A DNA stretch of 35,509 nucleotides from Omnitrophica bacterium RIFCSPLOWO2_12_FULL_50_11 (lineage in GTDB: Bacteria > Omnitrophota > Omnitrophia > Omnitrophales > Danuiimicrobiaceae): contig MHFT01000074.1 of the NCBI GenBank assembly GCA_001804315.1, positions 23,457-58,965 on the forward strand, given 5' to 3'. This document shows, piece by piece, positions 24,406-33,928 of the stretch (positions are counted from its first letter, which is position 1; every line of letters begins with the position of its first letter). Both the position numbers and the translations under genes were made by a program. A model generated the notes under the pieces. The model searched no databases. It was not told the DNA's origin and worked only from the letters and a program-made list of their open reading frames with translations.

Positions 24406-25330
24406 TCGCGCTCACTTAGTACGTGAAACGATTGAGAGTGTTTTGAAACAAACCTATCGTGAATTTGAAGTGATCGTGGTTGATGACGGATCCTCGGATG
24501 ACACGTCTCGCATCGTTCATTCTTATGGGGGGTGCGTGCGGTACCTTTACCGGGAGAATGGGGGACAAGGTGCTGCTCGCAGCACGGGAATCCGTGCTGC
24601 AAGGGGGGAGTACATTGCCTTTTTAGATTCCGATGATCTATGGACGCCAACCAAACTTGAACGCCAAATGTCTTATCTTGCTCGGAACCCTGCTGCACCG
24701 TTCGTTTATTGTGATGCTGAATATTTTGATGATGAGAGTGGACGGTTGCTCTATCGTTCCAGCCAATTGTTGAGACTTTACGAAGGTCACGACGTCGGAG
24801 GACGGCTACTCGTTAATAATTTTGTTCCTGCTGCTTCGCCCGTCGTCAAACGAGCGGTATTTGAAAAAGTAGGGTATTTCGATGAGGACAGGCTCCTTCA
24901 GGGCAGCGAGGACTGGGAAATGTGGTTACGGATCGCGGCACGTTATCCGCTGGCGGTAGTGAGAGAACCTTTGGCGAGATACCGTTTGCATCGCGGCAAT
25001 ATGGTTGGCAGTGGTGGTAGGGCGCCGATAGGATGGTGCAAAAGACGCGTAGCGGTGATTGAACGGGCCGTTGCTTTTGCACCGGATGTTTATCGTCCCT
25101 TTTACCACAGAGCGATGAGTGCGACCTATCTGGAGACGGCTAAATTTTTGTTGGAAGGTGGAAGCAACAGCCAAGCGAGGGTTATGCTTCATAAAGCGAT
25201 GTTGCATAAGCCGTGTTCTTGGAAGATTTACTTATTTTGGGTCCTCACTTTCGCAGGTTCCGCGACAGCAAGAGTTTTAAAAAAAATATATTACTCATTG
25301 CGCGGGGTTTCAGAGCTACCAGTGGGGTGA
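24371..25330 (+). CDS. family 2 glycosyltransferase
   Basis: This GT-A fold protein of 319 aa begins VSVIIPTYNRAHLV and contains VVDDGSSDDT, GAARSTGIRAARGEYIAFLDSDD (DxD-type metal site) and a catalytic-region EDWEMWLRI. It adds a sugar from a nucleotide donor to the lipid-linked glycan. ATG 24371 overlaps the upstream stop. The donor is unknown. Confidence 0.92.
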   Translation: MSKVSVIIPTYNRAHLVRETIESVLKQTYREFEVIVVDDGSSDDTSRIVHSYGGCVRYLYRENGGQGAARSTGIRAARGEYIAFLDSDDLWTPTKLERQMSYLARNPAAPFVYCDAEYFDDESGRLLYRSSQLLRLYEGHDVGGRLLVNNFVPAASPVVKRAVFEKVGYFDEDRLLQGSEDWEMWLRIAARYPLAVVREPLARYRLHRGNMVGSGGRAPIGWCKRRVAVIERAVAFAPDVYRPFYHRAMSATYLETAKFLLEGGSNSQARVMLHKAMLHKPCSWKIYLFWVLTFAGSATARVLKKIYYSLRGVSELPVG

Positions 25331-25339
25331 GCATAGTCG

Positions 25340-26167
25340 TTGGCAAAATCCCTATTTTCACCTGAGGAACGGCCGCAAGGTATGTCGGAGTTGTCATGGG
25401 CTGAGCACCCTGAGTTAGTTCGTTTCTATTCACAGCACCGCTCGCGCCCGGAGGACCTTTATCCTTCAGAGCGGCGTTTTTTACCCTGGCTTGCGCGTCA
25501 AGCTACCTCGGTTTTGGATACGGGATGTGCTGCGGGTGGCTTCATACACATTTGGCGCTTTTATCATCCTAACGTTGAATATACGGGAATTGACATATCC
25601 TCAGCATTGATCGAGACGGCAAGGCGCCTCCATCCTAACGAACTGTTTTTTCGTGCGAATGTAAGTGAGGTAACTGGACTTCCAGATCGCTATGCCAGTG
25701 TTGTGCAGGCATTGAGCTGGTTACATTGGGATCTCGACTACGTGAAAGCGATTACTCAACTCTGGCGATTGGCCGATCGCTACTTGTTTATGGACGTGCG
25801 GCTTTCGGCGCGGCGAAACTTTAATTTGAGATGCCGACAGAAATTGGCTTTTGTAGGACCGTGGGATGGAGAAAGTATGACACCCTATCTGATTTTAGGG
25901 TGGCCGCCGTTTGCGCGTTTGCTGCTTGGTTTAAAACCGAGGACTATTCTCGGCTACGGATACTGGGGAAAGCCTGCCGAAACGGTCGTTGGCGTCGACG
26001 AAGAGATTTGCTTTGCAGTATTTGTCTTGGAAAAGATAGGAATTGGAGCAAATTCCAGAATCCCTACCGTTTGTGTTGACCTACCTTTGGCTTGGCCAGC
26101 TGCGCTTAGCGGAAACGTTCATTTAATACCAGGATCAGAACTTAAGGCTTTAGTTCCACTTGAGTAA
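25340..26167 (+). CDS. class I SAM-dependent methyltransferase
   Basis: SAM motif I is LDTGCAAGGF, followed by YTGIDIS with the acidic ribose-binding residue, and VQALSWLHWD as motif IV. Length is about 275 aa from TTG 25340; ATG 25382 is an alternative start that keeps the whole SAM domain. It may methylate a sugar hydroxyl, carboxyl or side group. It is distinct from the two FkbM-family methyltransferases. Confidence 0.82.
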   Translation: MAKSLFSPEERPQGMSELSWAEHPELVRFYSQHRSRPEDLYPSERRFLPWLARQATSVLDTGCAAGGFIHIWRFYHPNVEYTGIDISSALIETARRLHPNELFFRANVSEVTGLPDRYASVVQALSWLHWDLDYVKAITQLWRLADRYLFMDVRLSARRNFNLRCRQKLAFVGPWDGESMTPYLILGWPPFARLLLGLKPRTILGYGYWGKPAETVVGVDEEICFAVFVLEKIGIGANSRIPTVCVDLPLAWPAALSGNVHLIPGSELKALVPLE

Positions 26168-26314
26168 CGTCTGGGTACTTAAACCGATATTGCCGTAGCA
26201 AATGAACCGAGAACGAACTGTTGCAAGACCGTCTTCGTCAGAATGGATCGTTATCTCATCGATTTTCCATACTTTTACCGAATAAGTGACATCCGACCAA
26301 TTTCTTAAGATCGC

Positions 26315-27259
26315 ATGACTACGGAAAAAGTTTTAGTGTGTATCATTACCTACAGGCGGCTTCACTATTTGAGAACGTTGCTTGAGTGCTTAAATCAACA
26401 AAGGCTCAAGCCCTATAAAATAGTGATCGTCGATAATGGTTCGCAGCCTGAGGTGAAAAACCTGGTGTCTTCTTACGACCGCTGTGCTTACGTAGATCCG
26501 GGCGACAACATCGCTCAGCCCGCTGGCCTTGCTTTGGTGATTGAAAAATACAGGAATGACGATTGGGATTACTTGTGGATCTTGGATGATGATATGTACT
26601 TTTCTGAGACAGCGTTGGAGGAACTCGTTTCATGGTTTCGCCTGATTGATCAGAGCAAACTCGGCGCGATTGTTCCTCCTATCTCGACGCATCTCGAGAA
26701 TGGGGAGAAAAAGATACTTTTTGCCCGCGCGCCTCAGCCGAGGCGAGTCACGTTTGTGAATTGGGCGGGTCTTTTGTGTGCCAAAAAGGTCCTCGATGCG
26801 GGCGTTCGGCCAGATCCGGCTCTTTTCTTTGGCTGGCCTGATGCCGATTTTAGTCTTTCGATCAGGCGGAAAGGTTTTTCTGTGATGACCGTTCCCGGCC
26901 CCGAAATTTTCATTCCTTCTTCGCGAGATACCTTAGAAGGCATTGGATTAAATCCTGATCGAGGGATCGTTGGGAAATTTTTGAGTTGGAGAAAATATCG
27001 GATGCGTGCGATGCCGCCGTGGCGAGCGTACTATTATGTTCGGAATACGCTGCTGGTCGGAATCAGAAGGCATAGGCTTGCGTTGGTCTATTTTATCCGT
27101 TTCTTGCTGACTTCTTTTGCGACTTTGAATCGAGATCAATGGCGTTTCGCGATGCTGGGATTGTTTCACGGGTTGATCGGCAAAGACGGCAAGACGGTGG
27201 AACCCCTTGGGTATGATTCTGAGTCGAAAGCAGAGGAGTCCAGTTTTCATGGTTCGTAA
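26315..27259 (+). CDS. family 2 glycosyltransferase (rhamnosyl/galactofuranosyl-transferase-like)
   Basis: The N-terminus VLVCIITYRRLHYLRTLL and IVIVDNGSQ are GT2-type. WILDDDMYF supplies a DDD metal-binding motif as in WbbL/GlfT2-like enzymes, with FGWPDADFSLSIRRKG as the acceptor/base region. The segment PWRAYYYVRN is also typical of that group. The C-terminus has a short hydrophobic stretch. The gene follows a 147-bp gap with no visible gene. Confidence 0.9.
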   Translation: MTTEKVLVCIITYRRLHYLRTLLECLNQQRLKPYKIVIVDNGSQPEVKNLVSSYDRCAYVDPGDNIAQPAGLALVIEKYRNDDWDYLWILDDDMYFSETALEELVSWFRLIDQSKLGAIVPPISTHLENGEKKILFARAPQPRRVTFVNWAGLLCAKKVLDAGVRPDPALFFGWPDADFSLSIRRKGFSVMTVPGPEIFIPSSRDTLEGIGLNPDRGIVGKFLSWRKYRMRAMPPWRAYYYVRNTLLVGIRRHRLALVYFIRFLLTSFATLNRDQWRFAMLGLFHGLIGKDGKTVEPLGYDSESKAEESSFHGS

Positions 27260-28049
27260 GGTGCCCCATCGAAGAGTAAAAAAGTTCTTACACTCTGTAC
27301 TCGGTCTGGAGAACTATTCCATCTTGTTACAGAAGTATCTTGTTCTGGCTTCTTCGTTGCCGTTCGTTAGGGACTTTCCGTATCACAGAAATAGATTCAG
27401 AGATTTGCGGTTCATGTTCAAATTGATCCAGTACGGCGATACGTGTATCGATATCGGTGCGAATGTAGGGTTGTACACGATCAGAATGGCTCAGTTGGTG
27501 GGTCCTTCAGGAAAGGTGTACAGTTTTGAACCAGTGTCGATCAATTATCGTGTTTTATTGCGTGGCCTTCCACGAGACTTGACGAGGATGATCACGGCAG
27601 AAAGATTAGTTCTGAGTGATTCGATCGGAGAGAAGGAAATTTTGGTTCATGACGAAGATGGACTTTTTTTGCAGGGCTTATGCTGTGTCAATTCGAACGA
27701 TCGTGGGGTAAAAAGCGTGACGGAACGCGTCCCAGCGACGACGCTTGATCAGTATTTCAAGGATGACCACCATAAAATATCCTTCATTAAGTGTGACGTC
27801 GAAGACCATGAATTTTACGTGTTGTCAGGGGGTCAAAACGTTCTGGAAAGGGATCAGCCAATTGTTCTTTGCGAGCTTTGGGATAACGACAAGTTGTATC
27901 GGACATTTAGTTTTCTAGAGGCGTTAAATTATCAGGGATTTTATTTGGAAGAGGAAAAATTAAGCAGCGTGGACAAAACGACAGCCGGTTGGAGGAAAAA
28001 GTTAGACTATTTTTTTGTTCCGAAGAACCACGCCGTACTTCGAACATGA
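27249..28049 (+). CDS. FkbM-family methyltransferase
   Basis: This is a second, intact FkbM protein of ~266 aa. CIDIGANVGLYTIRMA is SAM motif I, YSFEPVSINY motif II, and SFIKCDVEDHEFYVLSGG the conserved FkbM loop. ATG 27249 overlaps the GT2 stop by 11 bp, with AGAGGAG near 27231-27238; the longer reading from TTG 27207 is unlikely. It probably O-methylates a glycan sugar. Confidence 0.88.
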   Translation: MVRKVPHRRVKKFLHSVLGLENYSILLQKYLVLASSLPFVRDFPYHRNRFRDLRFMFKLIQYGDTCIDIGANVGLYTIRMAQLVGPSGKVYSFEPVSINYRVLLRGLPRDLTRMITAERLVLSDSIGEKEILVHDEDGLFLQGLCCVNSNDRGVKSVTERVPATTLDQYFKDDHHKISFIKCDVEDHEFYVLSGGQNVLERDQPIVLCELWDNDKLYRTFSFLEALNYQGFYLEEEKLSSVDKTTAGWRKKLDYFFVPKNHAVLRT

Positions 28050-29335
28050 ATCCATCGTATTTCGTGCCACAAAAGGCCAATATTTGGTCGAAAGAGTTTT
28101 GGTTCATTGTTTGGACTCTCGCACTCCTTTTAACGCCAAAATTTGCAGGGCCGTATGGCTTGCGATATGACGACTTCGTTCTGTTGTCTATCTTTTTCTT
28201 TTTGCTGTTCACGAAACCCAAGGTACCTGGTTATTACCCATTATTTTTTTTGATTTTGTATTTCTTGTTGAAACAAGCGATATTGACGTTTCATCTAGCC
28301 GCCCATCCAATCACTCCAGCACATGTTGCCATCTATGGAAAGTATCTCGCGCTGCTCTGCGTTGTGTTCGTGGCAGCTCGTCTTGATCTCGGCACATTGA
28401 CAAGCGTGATTTCTGCTCGTCTCAAGATTGGTCCTCTGCTCTTTTTCTTAGCGCTCGCGAACGTTCTATTTACCTATCGTCTAACCGGCAGTCTTAGTAG
28501 AATCACAGGCCTATTTATTAACGTCCAGTATTACTGGGAGGAACAGAGCGCTTTGTCCGGGAATTCTTTTTTTGGATACTATGTGGCATTGTGCTATTTG
28601 TACTTTTTAGTTTTTGGAGGCCGGTACCGGTATCTTTACTTATTTCCATTTTTAATCCTTTGCTTTCTTTCTGGATCGAGGATGGGCGTTGCCGCATTGG
28701 TTTTATGCAACCTCTTTTATTTGGCTTTGAGGTTGAAAAATGGATTTTACCTGTTGCCCGTATGTCTTCTCGTGATCATGTTCTTTGCGTACTATAACGC
28801 GGCAGCCCAGCCAGTCGAGGTGGTCGGCGTAGAACGCAGTGTCAAACTCTTTGATTATTTATTTCGAGGAGGAATGGATGGACCTGCTGAAAGCCGATTT
28901 TACGTTTACGAGAGCATTTTGTTCACGTCTCTTAGCAGTGCCTTAAATTTCTTCTTTGGACAAGGGATTGAGGCTAAGTCGATCGGAGGCGAAATTTCGT
29001 TCAGAATTCTTGAATCGCAATACTTGAGAGATTTGTATGAGACCGGAATTGTTCCACTATCCCTTTTAATTTTCTCAATGGGGAGTTTAGCGATCCTAAA
29101 TTGGAAACTGATGAGCAAAGCAGCCGACAGTCATACGAAAGATGTATTTGTTTTTTTCTGTATCTTTTCGATCGTGACCGCCGTGATCGCGCTTCTTTTT
29201 TCAGAACTGCTGATCGTTACGAAAGGCATTGTAGCCATTGTTCTTATGGTGATGAACGCCAAACTGATTCGCAGTTGTTCGCGACAAATCAAGAGCCGAG
29301 CGCGATTCGGAGCTTTGACGGCTGGAGGTTACTAG
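28046..29335 (+). CDS. Wzy-like O-antigen polymerase / ligase membrane protein
   Basis: This ~429-aa protein is very hydrophobic, with about ten or more predicted membrane segments (WFIVWTLALLL, FVLLSIFFFLLF, YPLFFLILYFLL, LLFFLALANVLF, YLFPFLILCFL, ending with IVTAVIALLF and IVAIVLMVMN). A long extracytoplasmic loop with a SGSRMG segment is seen mid-protein, as in Wzy/WaaL proteins. ATG 28046 overlaps the FkbM stop (ATGA). The stop codon TAG 29333-29335 is part of a 7-bp target duplication made by the element that follows. It polymerises or ligates lipid-linked glycan units at the outer face of the inner membrane. Confidence 0.85.
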   Translation: MNPSYFVPQKANIWSKEFWFIVWTLALLLTPKFAGPYGLRYDDFVLLSIFFFLLFTKPKVPGYYPLFFLILYFLLKQAILTFHLAAHPITPAHVAIYGKYLALLCVVFVAARLDLGTLTSVISARLKIGPLLFFLALANVLFTYRLTGSLSRITGLFINVQYYWEEQSALSGNSFFGYYVALCYLYFLVFGGRYRYLYLFPFLILCFLSGSRMGVAALVLCNLFYLALRLKNGFYLLPVCLLVIMFFAYYNAAAQPVEVVGVERSVKLFDYLFRGGMDGPAESRFYVYESILFTSLSSALNFFFGQGIEAKSIGGEISFRILESQYLRDLYETGIVPLSLLIFSMGSLAILNWKLMSKAADSHTKDVFVFFCIFSIVTAVIALLFSELLIVTKGIVAIVLMVMNAKLIRSCSRQIKSRARFGALTAGGY

Positions 29336-29532
29336 CTTGAGTTCTACAAATTTTCTCTCCCTCTCCCTCCTTTTTTTCCGCCACCCAGCGCGGCGGATCC
29401 GCCACGTCTTCTGGCGGAGGAGGGAGAGGGTTGGGGTGAGGGTGGATAGAATCGGTCATTCTACCCCCTCACCTTTATCCTCTCCCCCTGAAAAAGGGGG
29501 GAGAGGAGAGTAGGAAAAGTGCAGAACTCAAG
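29336..29532. mobile_element. MITE-like element with 10-bp TIRs and 7-bp target duplication
   Basis: The 197-bp element has perfect terminal inverted repeats CTTGAGTTCT (29336-29345) and AGAACTCAAG (29523-29532), which extend imperfectly for another ~20 bp. TTACTAG occurs immediately before (29329-29335) and immediately after (29533-29539), a 7-bp target duplication. The interior is purine/pyrimidine-skewed and contains a 10-bp hairpin (29479-29488 with 29497-29506), but no coding frame. It is therefore a non-autonomous element needing a transposase elsewhere; none is in this window. Confidence 0.85.
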
Positions 29533-29578
29533 TTACTAGGATTCACTTTATTTGCCTGGTTGCGGGACCGCGTCGATA

Positions 29579-30694
29579 ATGGGAAAAATCATTGTGGTGA
29601 CCGATTTCATCTACCCCAATTATGTTGGCGGCTCTAGCCGATACGCCTATGACCTTGTGAAGGGGTTTTACCTGAATCGGATTGATTTTCTGGTGATCAC
29701 GAGAAAAAAGAGCGGTATCTTTGGAACAAGGGGGATTGACGATGATTTTTATGATCGTTTGCGAAAGGAGTACAAAGTGATCGAGGTTTCCTTGAATCCT
29801 TACAGCCTTTTCTCAACGTTAAATCATATTGGGCGTGATGATGTTCTCAATATACATCATCCAGTGCTCGGACTTTTTTATCTGGTATTCACACGTCCAA
29901 GAAAAATCACCTTTACGTTTCAGGGACCGTGGCACGAAGAATACCTTGCGATGGGAGGCAACCGATTTGGAGCCTTTTTAAGGAAGCGCTTGCAGGCTTT
30001 ATTGCTTGGAAGATCAGCGATTGTATTCGTCTTGTCGAATTATATGAGGAATAAGGCCACGTCCTTGGCGAAGAACATAAACATCAAAGTAGTAGGTCCG
30101 ATCGTTGATTTCGAAAAGTTTAAAGGTTTGGCTCAGGGGACGAAGATTGAGCTGAGGCGGAAGTACGGCTTGAATCCAGAGGCAAAGGTTCTTTTTACAA
30201 GTCGGAGATTAACCGCAAGAACAGGAGTCGTCGAGTTGGCCGAGCATTTCATCCGGGATTTTGATCCGTCTTACGAATTGATTATTGTCGGCCAAGGAGA
30301 ATTGAACGGTCAACTCTCCCAAGTGATTGGACAGGCAAAAAATGTTAAGTGGTATCGGTCTGTGGAGGATAGGAAACTTGCGGAGTTAATGAAGTTGTCA
30401 GATGTGTATGTGCTTCCTTCACGGGATCTCGAGGGTTTCGGATTAGTAGTTCTCGAAGCTATGTCGGTAGGGCTTCCGGTAGTCGTGAGCAATCAAGCTG
30501 GAGGGGGAATGGATTTTATAAGCTCGATCGATAAAAATTTAATTTTTGACATGAACGATTTTAGCAACAGTTTGAAGTCCTGTATCGAATACTCAAGCGT
30601 TTCTTACGAGAACGATGAACTTACGAAGATCGCGCGGAAATTTGACTTTAGAGAACGGGTTCCAGAAATTGCCGAAAGTATTTATCGATCATAA
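29579..30694 (+). CDS. family 4 glycosyltransferase (GT-B)
   Basis: This ~371-aa GT4 protein has GGSSRYAYDLVKG near the N-terminus and LFTSRRLTARTGVVELAE at the start of the donor domain. LPSRDLEGFGLVVLEAMSVGLPVV carries the E-x7-E motif of retaining GT4 enzymes. ATG 29579 follows 40 bp after the inserted MITE-like element's flank; a longer frame from 29552 is possible. It adds an unknown sugar at the cytoplasmic face. Its former spacing from the polymerase gene was probably short before the insertion. Confidence 0.9.
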   Translation: MGKIIVVTDFIYPNYVGGSSRYAYDLVKGFYLNRIDFLVITRKKSGIFGTRGIDDDFYDRLRKEYKVIEVSLNPYSLFSTLNHIGRDDVLNIHHPVLGLFYLVFTRPRKITFTFQGPWHEEYLAMGGNRFGAFLRKRLQALLLGRSAIVFVLSNYMRNKATSLAKNINIKVVGPIVDFEKFKGLAQGTKIELRRKYGLNPEAKVLFTSRRLTARTGVVELAEHFIRDFDPSYELIIVGQGELNGQLSQVIGQAKNVKWYRSVEDRKLAELMKLSDVYVLPSRDLEGFGLVVLEAMSVGLPVVVSNQAGGGMDFISSIDKNLIFDMNDFSNSLKSCIEYSSVSYENDELTKIARKFDFRERVPEIAESIYRS

Positions 30695-30740
30695 CACTGC
30701 CCTTCTGTGAAAGGATGAGTGTGATCTTCATTTTTTCTTG

Positions 30741-31895
30741 ATGAATATTCTGCATATTTGCAAACACTATTTTCACGAGATGGGCGGGATGGAAACCTAT
30801 ATTAGAACCTTGGTTCAAGGCCAGCTCGCGGCCGGTCACGACGTTACGGTTCTCGCGGCGGGCGATAACATGAAGCCTGCGGTCCAAACTTCAAATGGCT
30901 TAACCGTCCGCCAATTGTCTCGGTGGGGAACCTTTGCTTCTACGCCATTGACACCTGGTTTGCCACTTGCCCTGACACGTTATCGTCCCGACATCACTCA
31001 TGTCCATAGCCCTTATCCACCTGCCGAGTTATTTAATACGCTTTTAGGCAGATCGAGATTTACCGTGATCGGTTACCATTCGGATATTATTCGCCAAAGG
31101 CATTTGTTTAAATTGTACGAACCGTTCCTAAAAATGACGCTTAAAAAAGCGAATGTGATTATCTGCTCCAGTTCCAATTACATTGAGACGTCTCCCTTGC
31201 TCAGCATTTTTAGAGATAAGTGCCGGGTGGTTCCGTATGGGATTGATATTGAACGCTTTGCCTCGCCGGAATTATCAGTTCTGGAGAATCTGGGACGGAA
31301 ATTCGGAAGGTTCACGATCTTGTTTGTCGGTAAGCTTCGGTATTACAAGGGGTTAAATCACTTAATCGAAGCGATGCTTCGAGTCAAAGACGCAGATTTG
31401 ATTATTGTTGGCGATGGTCCGCTTCGTTCAGAATTAGAATCTCAAGTCGCAGCACTCAAGCTCACCGAGTGCATCCATTTTGTCGGCCGCGTGGAAGACG
31501 AGGATTTGCCCGCCCACTATCACGCAGCTGACTGTTTCGTTTTACCGTCTGATTCAAGAGCGGAAGCTTTTGGCATTGTTTTACTAGAAGCGATGGCGGC
31601 TGGCCTTCCACTCGTCACGACGGAACTGGGTACAGGTACTTCCTTTGTCAATATCCATGGGAAGACCGGTTTTGTAGTTCCACCCGGCGACGCCGATGCT
31701 CTTAGCGAAGCAATCAATACGCTTCGAAAAGATGTGGCTCTTCGTGAAAGATTTGCTCAAGGTGGTCGCGAGCAGGTACGGACGGAGTTTTCTCAAGAGG
31801 GCATGGTGGATAGAATGATGAATATTTACGACCAACTGTTAACCAAGGGAAGCCTTGAGAAGATATCGCCTGTCTGGCAGGGAGCTGCACAGTAA
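30741..31895 (+). CDS. family 4 glycosyltransferase (GT-B)
   Basis: This ~384-aa GT4 protein begins MNILHICKHYFHEMGGMETYIRTLV, contains VPYGIDIERF between domains, LFVGKLRYYKGLNHLIEA, and LPSDSRAEAFGIVLLEAMAAGLP (E-x7-E). Fit to the WbpZ/PimB-like subgroup is good. No ribosome site is obvious at ATG 30741; TTG 30738 is directly adjacent in frame. Confidence 0.92.
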   Translation: MNILHICKHYFHEMGGMETYIRTLVQGQLAAGHDVTVLAAGDNMKPAVQTSNGLTVRQLSRWGTFASTPLTPGLPLALTRYRPDITHVHSPYPPAELFNTLLGRSRFTVIGYHSDIIRQRHLFKLYEPFLKMTLKKANVIICSSSNYIETSPLLSIFRDKCRVVPYGIDIERFASPELSVLENLGRKFGRFTILFVGKLRYYKGLNHLIEAMLRVKDADLIIVGDGPLRSELESQVAALKLTECIHFVGRVEDEDLPAHYHAADCFVLPSDSRAEAFGIVLLEAMAAGLPLVTTELGTGTSFVNIHGKTGFVVPPGDADALSEAINTLRKDVALRERFAQGGREQVRTEFSQEGMVDRMMNIYDQLLTKGSLEKISPVWQGAAQ

Positions 31896-31948
31896 ATGAG
31901 GCTGCCGCAGGTACGCAAGTCCAATTTTTTTCGCATGGGGCTACACTG

Positions 31949-33787
31949 GTGATTAAGCTTCCGAGAAAGGGATCAGACATTTATCTCAGTATCAAGCGGT
32001 TCAGGGAATTTCTCCGGCGGCTCAAGTTGCGGCCTGTCTATTTGCTCATTCCTACCGTTTTGGCTCTCGTTGCGTCGATGTTTGAGGGTATCAGTATTGG
32101 ACTTTTGATACCGGCAATCAAAGGAATTCTCGGAGGAGATTTCAGCTTTGTCGGCACGAAACGAATTTTAGGAAGCATTCTTCACACCTTTCCACAAATA
32201 TTTGAAGGCCGCAACTCTAATGTATTTACCCTGCTCGTGGGGCTGATCTTTCTGGCCGCCACGGCAAAGAATATTTTTAAGTACCTGTCTTCTGTAACCA
32301 CGCTTTTTCAAGTGAGGCGGCTGACGAAGCATCTCAGATCACTCATCTACGAACGCTATCTGAGTTTCGGAAAACTCTTTTTTGATCGAAATAGCTTGGG
32401 CCATCTTCATCAAATATTGATCAGTTATTCCGTCCAGATTGGTGCAGAATTAGGGCAGATTCATTCGGCACTGAATAACTTTTTTATGCTCGTTGTTTAT
32501 TTGGTGATCATGTTTGTGATCTCGTGGAAGTTAACGTGCCTTATTTTGATTTCCTTTCCCATTTTATACCATTCGTTACAGTGGCTCATGAGAAGGATAT
32601 CAGAAACCTCAAAGGCCTACGCAGCGTCTTACTCGGAGTTCGGAAAGAAGATTTACAATGCGCTCAGTTGTATTCCGCTCGTAAAAGCCTATACGAACGA
32701 AGAAAAAGAACAGAAATGGTTCCTCAAAGCCAATGATTCTGTGGAAAGATTTGAATGCAGTATGGATAAGAAACGGCTCCTCGTGAATCCCTTTCAGGAG
32801 ATTATCTTACTTTGCGTCGTATTGTTGCTTGTGAGCGCTATGGCATTTCTTCTTTTTCGTGAGCGGGCCGGCGAAATTTCTGGATATATGGTTTTCTTTT
32901 TGGTGTTGAAGCGATCGATCACTTCGTTTGGTTTTTTTAATGATTTTATTGCTCATATCAGTGCAGTAATGGGCCCTATTTCGGAGGTCCTCACGATTTT
33001 TGATGACAAAGACAAATTTTTTATCCCGAATGGGCGCGTGAATTTCACAGGCCTAAGAGAAAACATCGAGTTGTGTGATCTCAACTTTTCTTATTCGGAA
33101 GGGAGGCAGGTCTTACGGGGAGTCACGCTTTCTATTGAGAAGGGGAAAATGACTGCCATCGTAGGTCCCAGCGGATCCGGCAAGACGACGTTGACCCACC
33201 TGCTTCTGCGTTTTTATGATAGTTCCCCCGGCGCGATTAAAATTGACGACGCTGACATCCGCGACTTCACGCTCGAGTCGTTGCGTTCCAAGATGGCATT
33301 TGTCAGCCAAGAAACATTTCTTTTTAATGCATCGCTTCGGTTGAATTTAGCTTATGGGTTGGATGGTACGGTGACGCAAGAAGAGATTGTAGAAGCTGTT
33401 AAAAAAGCAAGGCTTTACGATTTTATTGCGCGCCTACCCGAGGGTTTTGAAACAGAAATAGGCGATCGCGGAGTCCAGCTGTCGGGAGGAGAGAAACAAC
33501 GGGTAGCAATCGCGCGCGCCCTACTTAAAAAAGCGGATATTTTGTTATTAGATGAAGCAACAAGTGCACTTGACTCCAGAACGGAAAAAATGGTGCAAGA
33601 ATCGCTCGACGAGTTGACAAGGGATAAGACGACTATTGTCGTTGCCCACCGGCTTTCTACTATTCGGCATGCCCATAATATCGTTGTTCTGGAAGATGGG
33701 AGAGTGGTAGAGCAAGGTTCTTTAACCGCACTTCTTGGTCAGAAAGGGAAGTTCTATCAGTATTGGCAAGAGCAAAAGTTCTATTGA
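31949..33787 (+). CDS. ABC exporter, MsbA/PglK-type lipid-linked glycan flippase
   Basis: This 612-aa half-transporter has a membrane domain with about six helices (residues ~20-330) followed by an ATPase domain. Walker A is GPSGSGKTT (from about residue 406), the signature is LSGGEKQRVAIARAL, Walker B is ILLLDEATSALD and the switch His is in VAHRLSTI. The likely job is flipping the undecaprenyl-linked glycan unit. It is the only flippase-like gene in the window; no Wzx is seen. GTG 31949 has GGGG at 31937-31940. MsbA-like lipid A export is less likely in this context. Confidence 0.9.
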   Translation: MIKLPRKGSDIYLSIKRFREFLRRLKLRPVYLLIPTVLALVASMFEGISIGLLIPAIKGILGGDFSFVGTKRILGSILHTFPQIFEGRNSNVFTLLVGLIFLAATAKNIFKYLSSVTTLFQVRRLTKHLRSLIYERYLSFGKLFFDRNSLGHLHQILISYSVQIGAELGQIHSALNNFFMLVVYLVIMFVISWKLTCLILISFPILYHSLQWLMRRISETSKAYAASYSEFGKKIYNALSCIPLVKAYTNEEKEQKWFLKANDSVERFECSMDKKRLLVNPFQEIILLCVVLLLVSAMAFLLFRERAGEISGYMVFFLVLKRSITSFGFFNDFIAHISAVMGPISEVLTIFDDKDKFFIPNGRVNFTGLRENIELCDLNFSYSEGRQVLRGVTLSIEKGKMTAIVGPSGSGKTTLTHLLLRFYDSSPGAIKIDDADIRDFTLESLRSKMAFVSQETFLFNASLRLNLAYGLDGTVTQEEIVEAVKKARLYDFIARLPEGFETEIGDRGVQLSGGEKQRVAIARALLKKADILLLDEATSALDSRTEKMVQESLDELTRDKTTIVVAHRLSTIRHAHNIVVLEDGRVVEQGSLTALLGQKGKFYQYWQEQKFY

Positions 33788-33928
33788 TTGCATGAATTTG
33801 GGCAAAGCCACTTTTGTGGCGAAAGAAGGAAGTCCAGTGCGTGCGAGATCAGACGATACCCATTTCTCACGTTCTGGGAGGGTTGATCGTTGCGGTGCGC
33901 GGATCTGGCGAAGCAGTTGTTTGGTTCG

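Noticed and set aside
29479-29506. Strong hairpin CCTCTCCCCC/GGGGGAGAGG as a rho-independent terminator
   Set aside because: No T-run follows on either strand (downstream is AGAGTAGGAAAAG); it is better explained as internal structure of the MITE-like element.
33807-33820. GCCAC-TTTT-GTGGC hairpin as terminator between the ABC exporter and the initiating transferase
   Set aside because: The stem is only 5 bp and it is followed by GAAAGAAGG, not a T-run.
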